Notes: generated by a model not told the origin, from the sequence alone. A DNA stretch of 64,000 nt from Semisulcospira habei (GCA_036245525.1 BTPG01000005.1:213349375-213413374), one strand, 5' to 3'; numbered from the stretch's first letter, positions 21,279-33,225 are shown. Numbers and translations are program-made.

Positions 21279-22533
21279 ATGGAATTTAAATCACCAACCA
21301 TTACCACTACAAATGCATTTCAATTTAATGTGGATGCTAAATACAATGTCGCCCCTACTTATGAACAGAAAATAATTCAGCTAAATCAACTTGACATAGC
21401 TGTAAGCGAACAAGATTTATTTCAAGTCAAAGTACCCAACCCGTTTGATCATTACCTAAACCCTCCAATAACAGACGATGCTACTGCAAGAAAGTGGTCC
21501 TCAAGTCCACTACAGATGTTTCAAAACCAATTTAACTTTGCTATACTATGCTCAACTACGGGATGTGGCATTTTGTTTTACAGACCATTTGAATCACTCA
21601 AACAAACTGATTAGGTCTATGTACCGTTTCCACACTTATTACCAGCTTAGACGTATTCTGTCAGAACTCCATACACCACTGCCCACTGAATCCAGTTTCA
21701 ACAGATATAACAACCCCATGGATATGAAAGCATTTGAACTGATTTGTAACGAGTTTAACATAAGCCCCCATGCTGGGTATGACTTCACACAAAAACTTGA
21801 TGATCACAATGGCATGGGTACATTGTATTACGCTATGAGTCACAGACAATACCCTCAAGATTATTACCCCAGTTTCACTTCATTCTCATCAAAATCACAA
21901 GTATGGTTAGGCTCAATAGAACAGAAACAGTCTGACGCCTGGACCACATTTATCTTAGACAGGAGTGATGGGTTTACTCAAGCAGGAGTTGAGCGCGTAA
22001 ATGAGTCTATCAGTACATATGTCTGGTGTATACCAGGTGCACAATCATTAACAAAATCAAATATTTTGAATGGAAGTGAGAAGTTCGCCGCACAAAAACA
22101 GTTTTTATCGAACTTGGAAGACTCGATCAACTCAGTGGTTGATCTCCCGTCAAGCATACAGCACTATCAAGACGTTCTCAGATATGCGAGATCAAAAGTT
22201 GACTTTGTAGTTGGCATTGGGTTATACATGTTGCCATCTGATCTTCAACTCCAAATGGGGACAATAACAAATTTTAATAATGAAATAATTGTTGCTGGTG
22301 TTAGTCAGAAATTAGGACTCAATCAATCTGTAAACTTAGGAGAAACAACTGCGCATATACAGTTGTTAAAACCAATACAGGCAGTTACTTCCCCTGCCCC
22401 AACACCCATACAGCCAGTAACACCCAAAACGCCGCTACCAACCATTGACTCCACACATGATTCCGACAGAACAGCATTGACAATAGGTCTCACTGGAGTA
22501 GTATATTACTTCTTTACCTGTTTTATTAAATAA
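21279..22533 (+). pseudogene. Polinton structural-type protein with C-terminal membrane segment, frameshifted
   Basis: About 415 aa over two frames that meet near 21600. The N-terminal frame has 'KWSSSPLQMFQNQFNFAILC' and the C-terminal frame continues 'RSMYRFHTYYQLRRIL' through to a Pro/Thr-rich linker and a membrane segment ('ALTIGLTGVVYYFF'). I recall similar predicted proteins in Polintons of corals and molluscs, but their function is not established. Tail-to-tail overlap of 28 nt with the 406-aa gene on the other strand. Confidence 0.65.
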
Positions 22534-23726
22534 CCCACTATTAACCCTCCTACTGTCACCAAAAAGACCCACACATGTTCTGCCATAAATCCAACTACCT
22601 TCGCCGCTGTACTAATAAGCCAACTGACAAGTGAGCCTAAAATACAAGGCAACGCATCCATTGCTTTCAGAGCCAATTTCTTAAGCAGGTCTGAAATATG
22701 AGACAGTTGTTTCTTTACCCATGACTGTAAATCTTTTGGGTAAGTTGGTGCTGGTGGAGCTGGAGGGGCCGGAGCGCTACCCCCTGGTCCTCCCGTTACA
22801 GCTAACACTACAGTACTGATAATAAATTCAAAAGCAGTAATTAAACTTGCAATAGTGATACCCTGCTCTCTGAAAAGTGTTTTCAATCTCTCAGCCAAAG
22901 TTGTGTCTTCATGAAGTATTTTCTGAATAGTTTCTCTAATCCTGTTAATCTGTGTTCTCAGTTTTTGTCTTCCAATACTAATCACTTCTAGTCGTGCTGA
23001 TCTTTCTATCTGCAAATCATTTAATCTGTGTTGTATTCTTTCTTTCATTTTTGTGTCATAATTCTCATCATCAGCTGTAGCCAGTTTTTCTTTTTCGCGT
23101 TCTATGTGATTATCAAGCTCGCCTAGTTTGGCTACATTATTCACCAGCTCACCTCTTATTGACTGCATTGTTTTATCCAACCCCACTAACTCCTGCAAGG
23201 TTAAAGGAGAGTCACCCATTGTTTTCATAGCCTCATTTATTTGCCCTTCTGTAAACGAAGTTTCTTGTATTACTGTGTTTGCTAATTCTGGCAGTCTTGT
23301 TACTTCAGTCATTTCAATTTCTTGTCCCGTTGGCAGTCTTGTTTGCGCATCATGAAGTGCACTAGCAAGACGAGGTGGTAACTGTTTATCTCCAATACCA
23401 AGTTGATGCAAGGCGCCGACACCACCTTCACTTTTGATTGTACTTAAAGCTCTAAACTTGCCAGGGTCTCTTTTGTTAGTCAATTGTACTTTTCCTTTGT
23501 CAACAGTGTTTAAATATAAATGTCCTTTTTCATATTCAAACTGATTAGGATCTATTTCATTTGGGCGGTCACCAACACTATCATAAAACGAGTTTACTTT
23601 GTCTTTTAGCAGTTCGTGATACATACTAGAAGTATTTCCCATTCCAGTTACATCTGTTGCACTAGTATTATAGTCATTCATGTCATTCATTTCAAAATCT
23701 TCATGGTTAAATCCTCCCGCTGCCAT
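22506..23726 (-). CDS. Polinton 406-aa coiled-coil and membrane protein, intact
   Basis: Acidic N-terminus ('MAAGGFNHEDFEMNDMNDY'), a long charged helical middle (about residues 190-270), 'LFREQGITIASLITAFEFII' as a first hydrophobic segment, a Pro/Ala linker, then an amphipathic region and a last membrane segment ('HVWVFLVTVGGLIVGYLI') with a basic end. A recurrent gene of metazoan Polintons as I recall; function unknown, perhaps structural. The frame is open for its whole length, unlike most neighbours. Confidence 0.75.
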   Translation of the reverse strand: MAAGGFNHEDFEMNDMNDYNTSATDVTGMGNTSSMYHELLKDKVNSFYDSVGDRPNEIDPNQFEYEKGHLYLNTVDKGKVQLTNKRDPGKFRALSTIKSEGGVGALHQLGIGDKQLPPRLASALHDAQTRLPTGQEIEMTEVTRLPELANTVIQETSFTEGQINEAMKTMGDSPLTLQELVGLDKTMQSIRGELVNNVAKLGELDNHIEREKEKLATADDENYDTKMKERIQHRLNDLQIERSARLEVISIGRQKLRTQINRIRETIQKILHEDTTLAERLKTLFREQGITIASLITAFEFIISTVVLAVTGGPGGSAPAPPAPPAPTYPKDLQSWVKKQLSHISDLLKKLALKAMDALPCILGSLVSWLISTAAKVVGFMAEHVWVFLVTVGGLIVGYLIKQVKK

Positions 23727-23767
23727 TGTTTTTATTAATTATTATTTTTTTTTTTTTGCATAATAAA

Positions 23768-25053
23768 ATGACGCAGTCCTACGGATCGAAGTTAGACCCC
23801 ATACAGAAAGCTGCGTGAACCTCTTGGTGTTAAGGGCATTAGACAATCAATTGTCATCACTAACAATCCTAGTACTATAGACCAGAACCAAACTCTTACT
23901 GTCAAGTTTCCAAACCTAGGCCCCAGTGATGTTTTATTGTTCCTGGTACTGCACGCCTAGCATTTAATATTGAACTTTTATCAGACACAGATGACAAAAG
24001 AACACTAGTTGACAACCTAGGCAGAGCAATTATTAAGACTATTAAAGTTAAACTTGAAGGTCAGGAAGTGTTTAGTCTTGACGATTCTGATGTGTTCTAC
24101 TGCTACAAAGATTTGTGGCTTACAAAAAGAGAACGAGAGGATCGTATTTATCAAGGCATACAGTCAGATAGCATTATGAAAATTCGAATCAATGCAAGTG
24201 ATAAATCGACAACAGAAGCCAAGGACATTATTGTGGCAGAAACATATGGAAATAAGTTTTGCATTCCACTTGAGTTTGAAATCCTAACAGCGCATTTGCC
24301 TTATTACCAAGGAGCACTAAATGACCGCCTGAGCTTTGAACTAATCTTTAATGACTACTCCAAAGTTATCAAATCAACGGATCTCAATGCATCATACAAG
24401 ATCTCTAACATTTCCTTGGAATATGAGATTGTCACGCATGCTCATTTAGCTACTCTCATACAAAATCAGTACCAGTCAAGACTGCCGATTTATTATGACC
24501 GTGTGATAAGACACAGTTTAATTAATAAAACAAAAGTGACCAGATTTGGAACATCAACCTAAACACGCCTGCTAGGTCACTGAAAGGTATACTCATGTTT
24601 TTTGTTGAACCAAAAAGTCCTTACCAAGGAGATTCAAAAAAATTCTACAATCCAAAGATTACACATTTATCCTGTACAATCGAAGGCCACCCTAATCAAG
24701 TGTATGCATCTGGAATGATGGGATATCAGCACTATGATGAGATCACAAAGTATTTTGCTGGTGGAAGGATCAGAGATAAATCAGCTAACATTGCGTGCAA
24801 AGATTTACATCTGTATGATGTAAGAATCGCTCAATACCTGACAGACAAGTACGTACTGTGGCTAGATCTGCGTTCTACCGATGATGATTTTCTTCACGGC
24901 TCTGGCCGTACTATCGAAAACGGCAGTGACGGGATCACAATTCAAATGCAGAAAAAGACTGAAACCGATGGATTAATAAATATATATCTATATCTGATTT
25001 ATGATGCCCAGTTAAACATTTCAGAGAGCAGGCTAAGCGCTCACGTGTATTAA
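23768..25053 (+). pseudogene. Polinton major capsid protein (double jelly-roll type), frameshifted
   Basis: About 425 aa, starting 'MTQSYGSKLDPIQK' at the ATG at 23768. Recognisable blocks: 'NNPSTIDQNQTLTVKFPNLG', 'DNLGRAIIKTIKVKLEGQEV', 'LWLTKRERE', then 'NLNTPARSLKGILMFF' and 'HLYDVRIAQYLTDKY'. This matches the capsid-type gene of Polintons (PX), predicted to form double-jelly-roll capsomers. Frameshifts near 23815, 23930 and 24560 split it. Last gene before the right terminal repeat. Confidence 0.85.
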
Positions 25054-25185
25054 AAAATCACTTAGCTTTTGAGTTGTTTCCTTTTTAATCTTTGGTAGCC
25101 CATTTCGAATAAGCAATGCACCAAATCACGATAAAATCCAAACGTGTTAGCAGACACGTCACGCTTGTGTGGTAAACTGAGACTA
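25054..25185. other. Short interval between capsid gene and right TIR
   Basis: No gene; non-repeated sequence down to the point where similarity with the left terminal repeat begins. Confidence 0.6.
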
Positions 25186-26165
25186 AACTGGGCATGAAAG
25201 TGAGTACAGGGTGTCTCCACTGAGCATAAAAAGATAACCCTTTCACAACCGATTTCAAGGACACTTTCCTGGTCATGAAAGGGACGCAATCTAGTCACCC
25301 CTACGGGAGGTGTTATAATAATGACTACGCAAAAGCTTGTCTGGCGGTATTCTCTTCCTGCTCTGGCCCGGTTGGAAGGCAATAAACCCCAATCAAGGCG
25401 ACGGCAAGTGTCCTTGGATCCGGTTTCAAAATCAGTACAATACAGGCACCCGATTTCAGGCATGCCCATTCTCTCCTCGCGTGAGTTGTTGATCTAAAAC
25501 ACTCGTAAACAGGGTGCGTGTATAGTGACTTTGAATCACTGAGGTCTCTCACTAAGAGTAGATTATGGGTTTTGTCTTTTAATTTCAAATGCGTCGTAGG
25601 TTGGTCCGCCCGGATGTGTGCTTGGAATGAAAACAACAACATATTTTTCTCCACACTTTCTTTGTCAGACGTCGAAACACAAAAACAAAATTCTTATTTC
25701 TCTATTCTTCCACTAAGGTTGCGTGTCCTGATTATTAAGGAATGGCCTGGTGATCTATATTTGGAGAAAAACCTATATTCAATGTTTGTCCCACAAATAA
25801 AATTTGTATTAGTGACTTAGTGACATAAATGTGAAGGGTTGACACAGAACGAGAAAATCTATTCTAGTGCCTTAGTGACATAAATGTAAAGGGTTGACAC
25901 AGACCGGAATAATTTGGCCTATGTTTGTGTGTGCGAGATGGGTGCCTGTGTGGGGAGTGGGTGCCTCGGTGACGTGTGAGTGTGTCGGGCTTTGTAGGGT
26001 AGGGTAGGGTAGGGTGGGGTGGGGTGGGGTGTTGGGGTAGGGGGGTGGGTGTGTGTGTGGGGGGGGGGGGGCGGGAGAGGGGGGGTGGCGTGTACAGGAT
26101 GTGGGGGAGTGTATAGGGTAAGGGGTGAGTGGCCAGTGAGATGGCGTGTACAGGATGTGTGTGGG
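25186..26165 (-). repeat. Right terminal inverted repeat, Polinton A (inner part)
   Basis: Reverse complement of about 10060-11035. Includes the duplicated GTGAAGGGTTGACACAGA segment and a G-rich block with GGGTA/GGGGT repeats (25990-26100). Interrupted at 26165 by the LINE; it resumes at 32140. Confidence 0.85.
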
Positions 26166-26666
26166 AGGGGGAACAATGAACAATGAACAATGAACAATGA
26201 ACTTTTATTTTACAACGGTAGAAGTATTTGGTTACAAGACCAATTTTCAAACTTGCCGTTGCTACAAACTACTTATCAACGTTTTCATAAACAAACAATG
26301 GTCTAAAACATAACTAGGTCAAACACATACACACGCACGCATGTTCACTCGCAAACACACACACACACTACTCTAAGGAATTCAATTATGTGCTAGCAAA
26401 CAAAATACTGATGAATATATCGCGATAGAAAAGAAAGAAAATGTGTTAAAAAACCTTTAAAGAGAATTTAAAAAAAATTATGAATAAAAAATTCCAACAT
26501 ATAAATTGCATAAATCGCGCACATGGTGTGCGCGTGCTTGCGCTCATGCGTGCGTGCGTGCGCGTACGCGTGTGCAATCTGCCACATTATGACAGACCAC
26601 GCACACACGCACACGATCACATAACGTGACCACACGCATGAACGCACACACGCACACAGACGCACG

Positions 26667-26735
<69 letters not shown>

Positions 26736-27180
26736 TCACACACCCATACGCACAAATAATAATAATAATAATAATAATACCGTTATTATATAGGCGCTTT
26801 TTCTCAATTTTGGGGAAATCGACTCAAAGCGCCGCGCCTGAAACCCAACACACACACTCACGAAACAGACACGGATTTACGCCATTTAAGACAAACACAG
26901 TACAAGACAAACGAAGGGCCAGTCAGCTACTGAAGTTACAGAGATTTTTGATCGCTTGTATTTGAAATTTGTAAAGTGGCCTGAGACCGGTACCAAAGTG
27001 TGGTATGCAAAGAATGCACACAGCCACACATACAAACACACACATACGCACAAACACACGCACGCCATACGCGTGCCAGTACATCAAGGCAGGTATTACT
27101 TGTCAGACATGGAGTCAATGCACATGCCGATACATGGTATGTATTCTAAGAACATGCAGTTTTCCGCATGTAAAGCTGGA
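26166..27180 (-). other. 3' UTR and tail of LINE copy 1
   Basis: Non-coding. (CA)n at about 26671-26733, (TAA)n at 26756-26779, and a tail of 7-nt ATTGTTC units preceded by 'GTAGCAACGGCAAGTTTGAA'. The same 3' end is seen in copy 2 at about 48480-48570. Short tandem tails instead of poly-A are typical of CR1/L2-type elements. Confidence 0.8.
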
Positions 27181-30026
27181 TTATTTTAGATATTTGAAGA
27201 GGCCGTCTTTAAAGGAGGGCAGGGACATACTTCTAAGGTTACATGGAATCGAATTCCAGAGAGTACTACCTGAGTATGTTAAGCTAGATTTAAAGATGTC
27301 AATGCGAGGCCGCGGAACCTGATAGTGCCGCCCCAGTCTGGGATGTCGTGAGGAAATTACTGAAAAAAATGGGTCAAGATAACGGGGCCCTTTTTGTTTA
27401 CACAGCTTATACATAAAAATGGCTTTGTTACATATAAGGTGCTGCTTCAGGGGAAGCATACCAAGAACTTCAAGTTTTTTTTCCGTTGCTATTTGAGGAT
27501 CCGGTAGGATAAGTTTAGCAGCCCTCCTGTGTAAAGTATTCAGCCTCTTTAAATGCACTTCACTTGAACCATCCCACACTGTTGATGCGTAGTCTATGTG
27601 CGACTTTACATGGGCGTTATAGAAAATTTACGCGTCTCTACATCGGTAATGAATTTCAACTTTGATAGCATATAAAGGTTTTTTGAGACACGTTTACATA
27701 CGCTGCTAATATGAGTTTTCCACTTAAGTTGATCATCTACCGTGACCCCAAGGAGACGGTGTTGAGATACCTGTTGGACTGGTTTGCCGTTTACTGTTAG
27801 ATCAAGAGAAAGTGGGCGCAGCTGATGTCTTTGACGTGTGGCTATCACCATGCATTCTGTTTTAGATGGATTAAGAACCATTGAATTAGAATCGCACCAG
27901 TGAGAAACCTCCTGCATGCTTTTTTGCAGACGTGTATTAATCGCATTAACACTATGATCAGGCGTATGAAGAGTTGCGTCATCCGCAAACAAATCACACG
28001 AGGTTTGGTTACTACTCAGGTGCAGTGGTAGATCATTTATGAAGACACAGAAGAGCAATGGCCCGAGGACAGAGCCTTGAGGCACTCCGCTCGTGACAAT
28101 ACCGTGGGACGAGTAGTTACCATTTAAGAAAACTCTTTGCCTCCTACCGCTGAGGTAGGAATTAAAAAACGATACGGCATCTGCATTGCATAAATATGCT
28201 TGAAGTTTAGACAAAAGGATGCTGTGGTCTACAAGATCAAAGGCTTTTTTGAAATCGAGATAGACTGTCCCAATCATTTGACATTGATTTATAGAAGTTA
28301 ACCAGGTGTCAACAAGTCTTGTTAATGCCGTATGGCACGAATGTTTTGGTCTAAAGCCTGACTGATGGGTATGTAGAAGATTACAGGTATCAAGGTACTG
28401 GTAGAGATGTTTGTGAACATGTCTTTCAAGTGGTTTTGACAAGGAAGACAAAAGGGATATAGGTCTGTAGTTATTCACGTCCGTAAGATCTTTAGATTTG
28501 GGCAGGGGTATTACTTTAGCATGTTTAAGCTCAGTAGGAAACGTGTTGTGTTGAATACACAAATTATAAATGTAGGTTAGTGATTCAATTGTGTAAGGAA
28601 GGGAAAGTTTAAGTATTTTGGGGCTAATCTCATCAGGTCCGGACGATTTCTTGTTTTTTAGTGAATTTATAAGCTTGCCAACCTCGTGCACTGCTAAAGG
28701 GGGAATACAAAAGGATGACTTATCCACTGTCCTTTGCGAACAAAAGTTAAGTAGAGCCTCAGGACACGAATATGTACTTGACGTTTTGGATGAGGAGTTT
28801 ACTGACTGGGCAACCGACAGAAAGTGTTCGTTAAAAGTGTCTGCGTTGAGCTGAGAGGGGATAGCGGATGATCTTCTACTGTTGCCTCTGGTGATAAGAT
28901 TAAGCGCTCGCCAGAGAGAAGATGTTTCTCTGTTCTCCCTTACCATTCGTTCGAACAGAGTTTTTTGAGCCCTTCGCACCATTGATTTGACACGGTTTCG
29001 TTGGCGCTTGTACTCAGAAAACTGTTTTTGTTTTCTTAAGTTATTACGAAGTTCCATCGCTTGGATAATATCTTGTGTTAACCAAGTCGGTAACGTATGA
29101 TTTTTTACTCTCGTTTTTCGTAAAGGGGCATGCTTATTAAGCACACTGTTGAAAAGATTATACCAGAGATCCAAAGCAGTGTCATGATTGTCTTCATTGT
29201 GTACAATGTCAAATTGTGTTTGGTTAAGATCAGCTAGAAAGGCCGACTCACAGAAGTGTTTAAAGGAGCGATAAGAGATGGTGGTGTGTCCAAGCTTAGG
29301 CTGCGCTGGTAGTTTTGATGACCATAAACATACAGTGGGATAGTGGTCACTGATACTGAGGTCAGCAACACTAACGTTATATACGTTTTGGGGACGGTTA
29401 GAGTAAATGTGATCTATGAGTGTTGCTGATGTGGGAGTAATTCTAGTAGGGGAAGAAACTAGTTGTTTTAGACCAAGCTGTGTCGTAACACAATCCCATG
29501 CTGCGTGAGATTTAAGCATATCAATATTGAAGTCGCCTAGCAATAAGACATCGCTATTAGACAAATCAACATGTTCAATGGATTGCAGGAAGTCGTCATA
29601 CCATTCATACGAGGCAGACGGGTTACGATAGAAAAAAACTATAATGACTGGTCTGGTTTTAGGGCCTTTGAGCTCAAGCCAGATACACTCTACGTCAGGG
29701 GTTTCTAAGTCTTCACGTCGACGAACGAGTGTTTGGATAGAGTTATGTATGTAAACGGCAATACCAGTCCGACCAGGCATACAGGGGTCTCGCCGAACAA
29801 TACTAAAGTTGGGAATACTGATGGCATCGTTACTCATATCAGGGTTTAAACGTGTTTCACTTGAACCAAACAAGTGGAACGGTTCAGGTGCGTTTAAGTA
29901 AACGTTTAAATCGGACACCTTATTGAAGAGGTGGTAGATATTCAGATGACCGATTTTTAGGTTGCACTGCTTCTTTGCTGGGTGCTTCATTTTCATTAAC
30001 GAAAGCAACCCTAAACTGCAGCGCAC
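27181..30026 (-). pseudogene. LINE ORF2 (endonuclease + reverse transcriptase), one frameshift, copy 1
   Basis: About 940 codons. AP-type endonuclease at the N-terminus ('GHLNIYHLFNK', 'SETRLN', 'LLGDFNIDM', 'LSISDHYP'), RT in the centre ('PKSKDLTDVNNYRPISLLSS', 'LDFKKAFDLVDH', 'SGVPQGSVLGPLLF', catalytic 'LFADDATLH'), and a C-terminal domain ending 'FSGSTLWNSIP'. The only visible lesion is a shift near 27620, after the RT thumb, leaving an 806-aa open frame with all catalytic residues. Confidence 0.92.
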
Positions 30027-30402
30027 TAGAAGCTAATATGATTTTTTTTTTTACGTTAACCAAATAAAATAATAATTAAAAAAAGGAAATAGAGGAAGTA
30101 CACTCTATAGCTGTCAATGGTGCACAGTAGAATCGTACTATATGTGCACACCGCTTCAGCTATCGCACGTCAGGCGTGTCAGTAAGGGACACTAATAGTA
30201 CTGCAAGCACGAGTAGTAGCTGCTGGTAGTTCTTGGCGGTACACAACTAACGCACACGAAATTTAGTTCATACCACACAAATGAGGTATTATGAATACCG
30301 AAATAATGAAAACACTGTTTTTCGTTGTCAAATACAAATGCTGAATGAAAAGAACCAATTCGCTTAGCCGTGGCTAATATAGTTGATCGCACCCAAAACG
30401 AC

Positions 30403-31824
30403 TCAGTAAGCATGTGTTGGATTGATACTCTGAGACCAGTGTCCGCCATTAATAATAGCCGGCATGGGGAAGGCCGGAAAGTATGGAGCACACATGCCAC
30501 TGCCCGGGTGCGGGAGTCCGTACGGTGAAGGGTAGTACCACTGAACACCATCAGGGGGATTAAGTTTCTGTTGCCACAGAGCTGTAGGTGGATACATCAG
30601 TTGCTGTTGTTGGTGGTGATGTTGCCAGTCAACAAAAGCAACTGGCGTATTCTGTAGTTTCTGAGGCTCTGACATTGTCTCTTCCTGCTGGTGTTGTGGT
30701 TCTTGTTGCTGTAGTTGCTGCTGCGGTTCTGTTTGATTTTGCTGCAGTTCGCCCTGCTGATATTGACGTTGATTTTCCTCTATTTGATGCGCAGCTAAAG
30801 GCGCACGCCCCGCAGCAACGTCCGAGTAGAGGTGATTAGCAGTAGTCTCATCGCTAGAACTGTCGGCCCGTTGACTGGTTTTCCGGTGGCCATCTTCCCC
30901 GCCGTACTTAATATTACCGGCCAGCCTGCGAGTCCCCACGTGGGACGGGTGGATGGGGTCAAGGCGGCCTTTGTGATCCACGCGGTACAGCGCCTTGCGG
31001 GGAAGACCGCTTGGGGCTCTGAAAACAGCCGTGTTGTCAACAAAGGTAGCGCCAAGCTTCTTGGCCGCGTGGCACATGTTGGCATTAGAGGGGAAGATGC
31101 GCTGATTTAGTACAGAGTTTCTTCCCTGAGCAGCTGGCAAGATGGAGGAAGCCTGGATGCGCGCTTTGGGGAACGCCCTTTTGCACGCTGCGATCAGCGT
31201 TTCCCACTGCTGGCTGGTGATCTCCCGCTGCTTGCAATCATTGACCCCCACGTGGAAGGTGACAAGTTGGACGTGGGGTGATTGAGGCTGCTTCATGCAC
31301 CAATCAGTTAGGTGAGAAGTTTGCAGGCCGGACACTGAAGTGACCTGCACTCTCTCACCTTGGTACATAGTCATTTTCTCGCCCTTGACGTTTTGCAAAG
31401 CGGAGTCTCCAATGACTATGGTGGTGGTGCCGGCGTGGACTCGATGATCAAAATTCTCCTCGTTGGGAGAAGGACATTTATGGGGTAGTTGATTACGGCC
31501 CCTCTCACTTTGTTCCCGTTCGCCTGCACCGCAGATTTTCCCTTGTTTCTTGGTTTCGGACGGAGGCGCGTGGACCGTTATAAGTGTGCCGCCAGAAACC
31601 TGATCCCGTAGTGTACTTGACCTGATGAGCTTAGGTGGGGTAATTCGCACAGGGATCGTGTCACAGCAAGCGGTATGAGGGTTTACTCTGCCACTGTGAG
31701 TAATCTCATCAGCTCCAGAGATGGTGGGAGGGTAGGGTGATGCCTTGGGCCCTGTTGACTGTGTGATGACGTAATTATTGACGGGTGCAGTACAGGTCAT
31801 GAATGAGTTGGCTGTCATTGTCAC
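30403..31824 (-). CDS. LINE ORF1 with SGNH/GDSL esterase domain, Gln-rich tail
   Basis: 473-aa open frame. The SGNH hydrolase fold is shown by 'IVIGDSALQNV' (block I Ser), 'TFHVGVNDC' (G/N block) and 'DPIHPSHVG' (Asp/His block). The C-terminal 130 or so residues are Gln-rich. Esterase domains in ORF1 are known in CR1-type LINEs. The frame overlaps the upstream coiled-coil frame by 50 nt in another register, so either a frameshift split one ORF1 or it uses a separate start. The strand is that of ORF2, about 380 nt upstream. Confidence 0.8.
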   Translation of the reverse strand: MTMTANSFMTCTAPVNNYVITQSTGPKASPYPPTISGADEITHSGRVNPHTACCDTIPVRITPPKLIRSSTLRDQVSGGTLITVHAPPSETKKQGKICGAGEREQSERGRNQLPHKCPSPNEENFDHRVHAGTTTIVIGDSALQNVKGEKMTMYQGERVQVTSVSGLQTSHLTDWCMKQPQSPHVQLVTFHVGVNDCKQREITSQQWETLIAACKRAFPKARIQASSILPAAQGRNSVLNQRIFPSNANMCHAAKKLGATFVDNTAVFRAPSGLPRKALYRVDHKGRLDPIHPSHVGTRRLAGNIKYGGEDGHRKTSQRADSSSDETTANHLYSDVAAGRAPLAAHQIEENQRQYQQGELQQNQTEPQQQLQQQEPQHQQEETMSEPQKLQNTPVAFVDWQHHHQQQQLMYPPTALWQQKLNPPDGVQWYYPSPYGLPHPGSGMCAPYFPAFPMPAIINGGHWSQSINPTHAY

Positions 31825-32116
31825 GTGCGCATTGGAGGCCCTGCAATTTATCGGATAGCTGACAGTGCAAGTCTGACATGTCGGTCAGCTGGTCCTGGAA
31901 CTGGGATAGTTTGCCACGCACGCAGGACTCAGACATCTGCAGATCGTTGGTCACCAGCACACCTGTCTCACGCACCTGGCACTCTAGCTGCTCCAGTCTT
32001 TGTCGCATCTCCACTTTGTTCTGAAACAGCTCCTGGCGTAGAGATTCAACAGAAGCAAGTTGGGCTTGGAGCTGAGTGAAGATGGTTGGCTTTGTGTCGC
32101 TGATACCAGAGACCAC
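31775..32116 (-). pseudogene. LINE ORF1 N-terminal coiled coil, truncated
   Basis: 113-aa frame of heptad-rich sequence ('QAQLASVESLRQELFQNKVE'), consistent with the trimerising coiled coil of LINE ORF1 proteins. No ATG at the upstream end, because the element is truncated at 32139. It overlaps the esterase frame. Confidence 0.6.
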
Positions 32117-32139
32117 GAGCTGACTGCCAGCAGTGGAGA

Positions 32140-32436
<297 letters not shown>

Positions 32437-33030
32437 GATAACAGCTAAATTTACTCCACGACAGTGTGAAAGGTCCTCGAGGAACAGTACTCTTCGATTA
32501 CCACTACCTCGCATTGACTTATTCAAATCAAGCCTAGCCTTTTCGGGACCACTTTTATGGAATTCACTTCCTCAACATTTAAAAACACTAACCCACCTTT
32601 CCTCCTTTAAAACAAAACTACACATATACCTGATGGAAACTGCTTAGATATATTATTTTTAGCCTGTCATTCTGATGAAAGTTTATGCAAATGTATATAT
32701 GTTAGTGCGTGCATTTACACGGCTGTAAAGGCGTGTGTATGTATGTATTCTTGGTACTTTGTGCTTGTTTTTGCTGTGCTATGATTTTTCTCCTATGTAA
32801 TTTGTGCTGAGGAGTGTTACTTCCTTTTTTGTATTTGTTTATTGCTACCTTAGTAGTATCATTTTCTGTACTGCGTGTGTCTGTACTTATTTAGTTATGT
32901 TTTTTGTTTGCGTTAATTATTTTTTGTTTGTCTTCATTATATTTCATGTTGTAGAACGTTAGTAACGGCAAGTTTGAAAAATGACGTATTTGTATCTGTC
33001 AAAACTTCTACCGTTATGTAATAAAGTTTC
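32437..33030 (+). mobile_element. 5'-truncated LINE 3' fragment with TCA tail
   Basis: An open frame at about 32459-32647 encodes the end of a LINE ORF2 ('LPRIDLFKSSLAFSGPLLWN', then 'SLPQHLKTLTHLSSFKTKL'), matching the C-terminus of the other LINEs here. The 3' UTR includes AGTAACGGCAAGTTTGAAAA and AATAAAGTTTCATCATCATC, whose TCA tail continues directly into the giant ATC satellite. Confidence 0.85.
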
Positions 33031-33193
33031 ATCATCATCATCGTCATCGTCATCGTCATCGTCAATCATCAATCATCAATCATCAATCATCAATCATCAA
33101 TCATCAATCAATCATCAATCATCATCATCAATCATCATCAATCAATCATCATCATCAATCAATCATCATCAATCATCAATCATCATCATCATC

Positions 33194-33225
<32 letters not shown>

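Larger units (their letters stand above)
26166..32139 (-). mobile_element. CR1/L2-like LINE, copy 1, inserted in Polinton TIR
   Basis: About 6-kb non-LTR retrotransposon on the - strand: partial ORF1, then ORF2 with endonuclease and reverse transcriptase, then about 1 kb of 3' UTR with CA and TAA microsatellites, and a 3' tail of ATTGTTC repeats (26166-26200). Flanks on both sides are terminal-repeat sequence of Polinton A, proving insertion after the Polinton arrived. The 5' end lies inside ORF1 without an ATG, so it is 5'-truncated. Confidence 0.88.

Noticed and set aside
21112..21375. Open frame on the + strand between divergent Polinton genes
   Set aside because: It is antisense to a conserved-looking gene and overlaps the start of the next gene in another frame.
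23128..23355. Frame antisense to the 406-aa Polinton gene
   Set aside because: Shadow of a long conserved frame; no independent support.
25990..26040. GGGTA repeats as telomeric DNA
   Set aside because: The unit differs from TTAGGG, the tract is short, and it is mirrored in the other terminal repeat of the Polinton.
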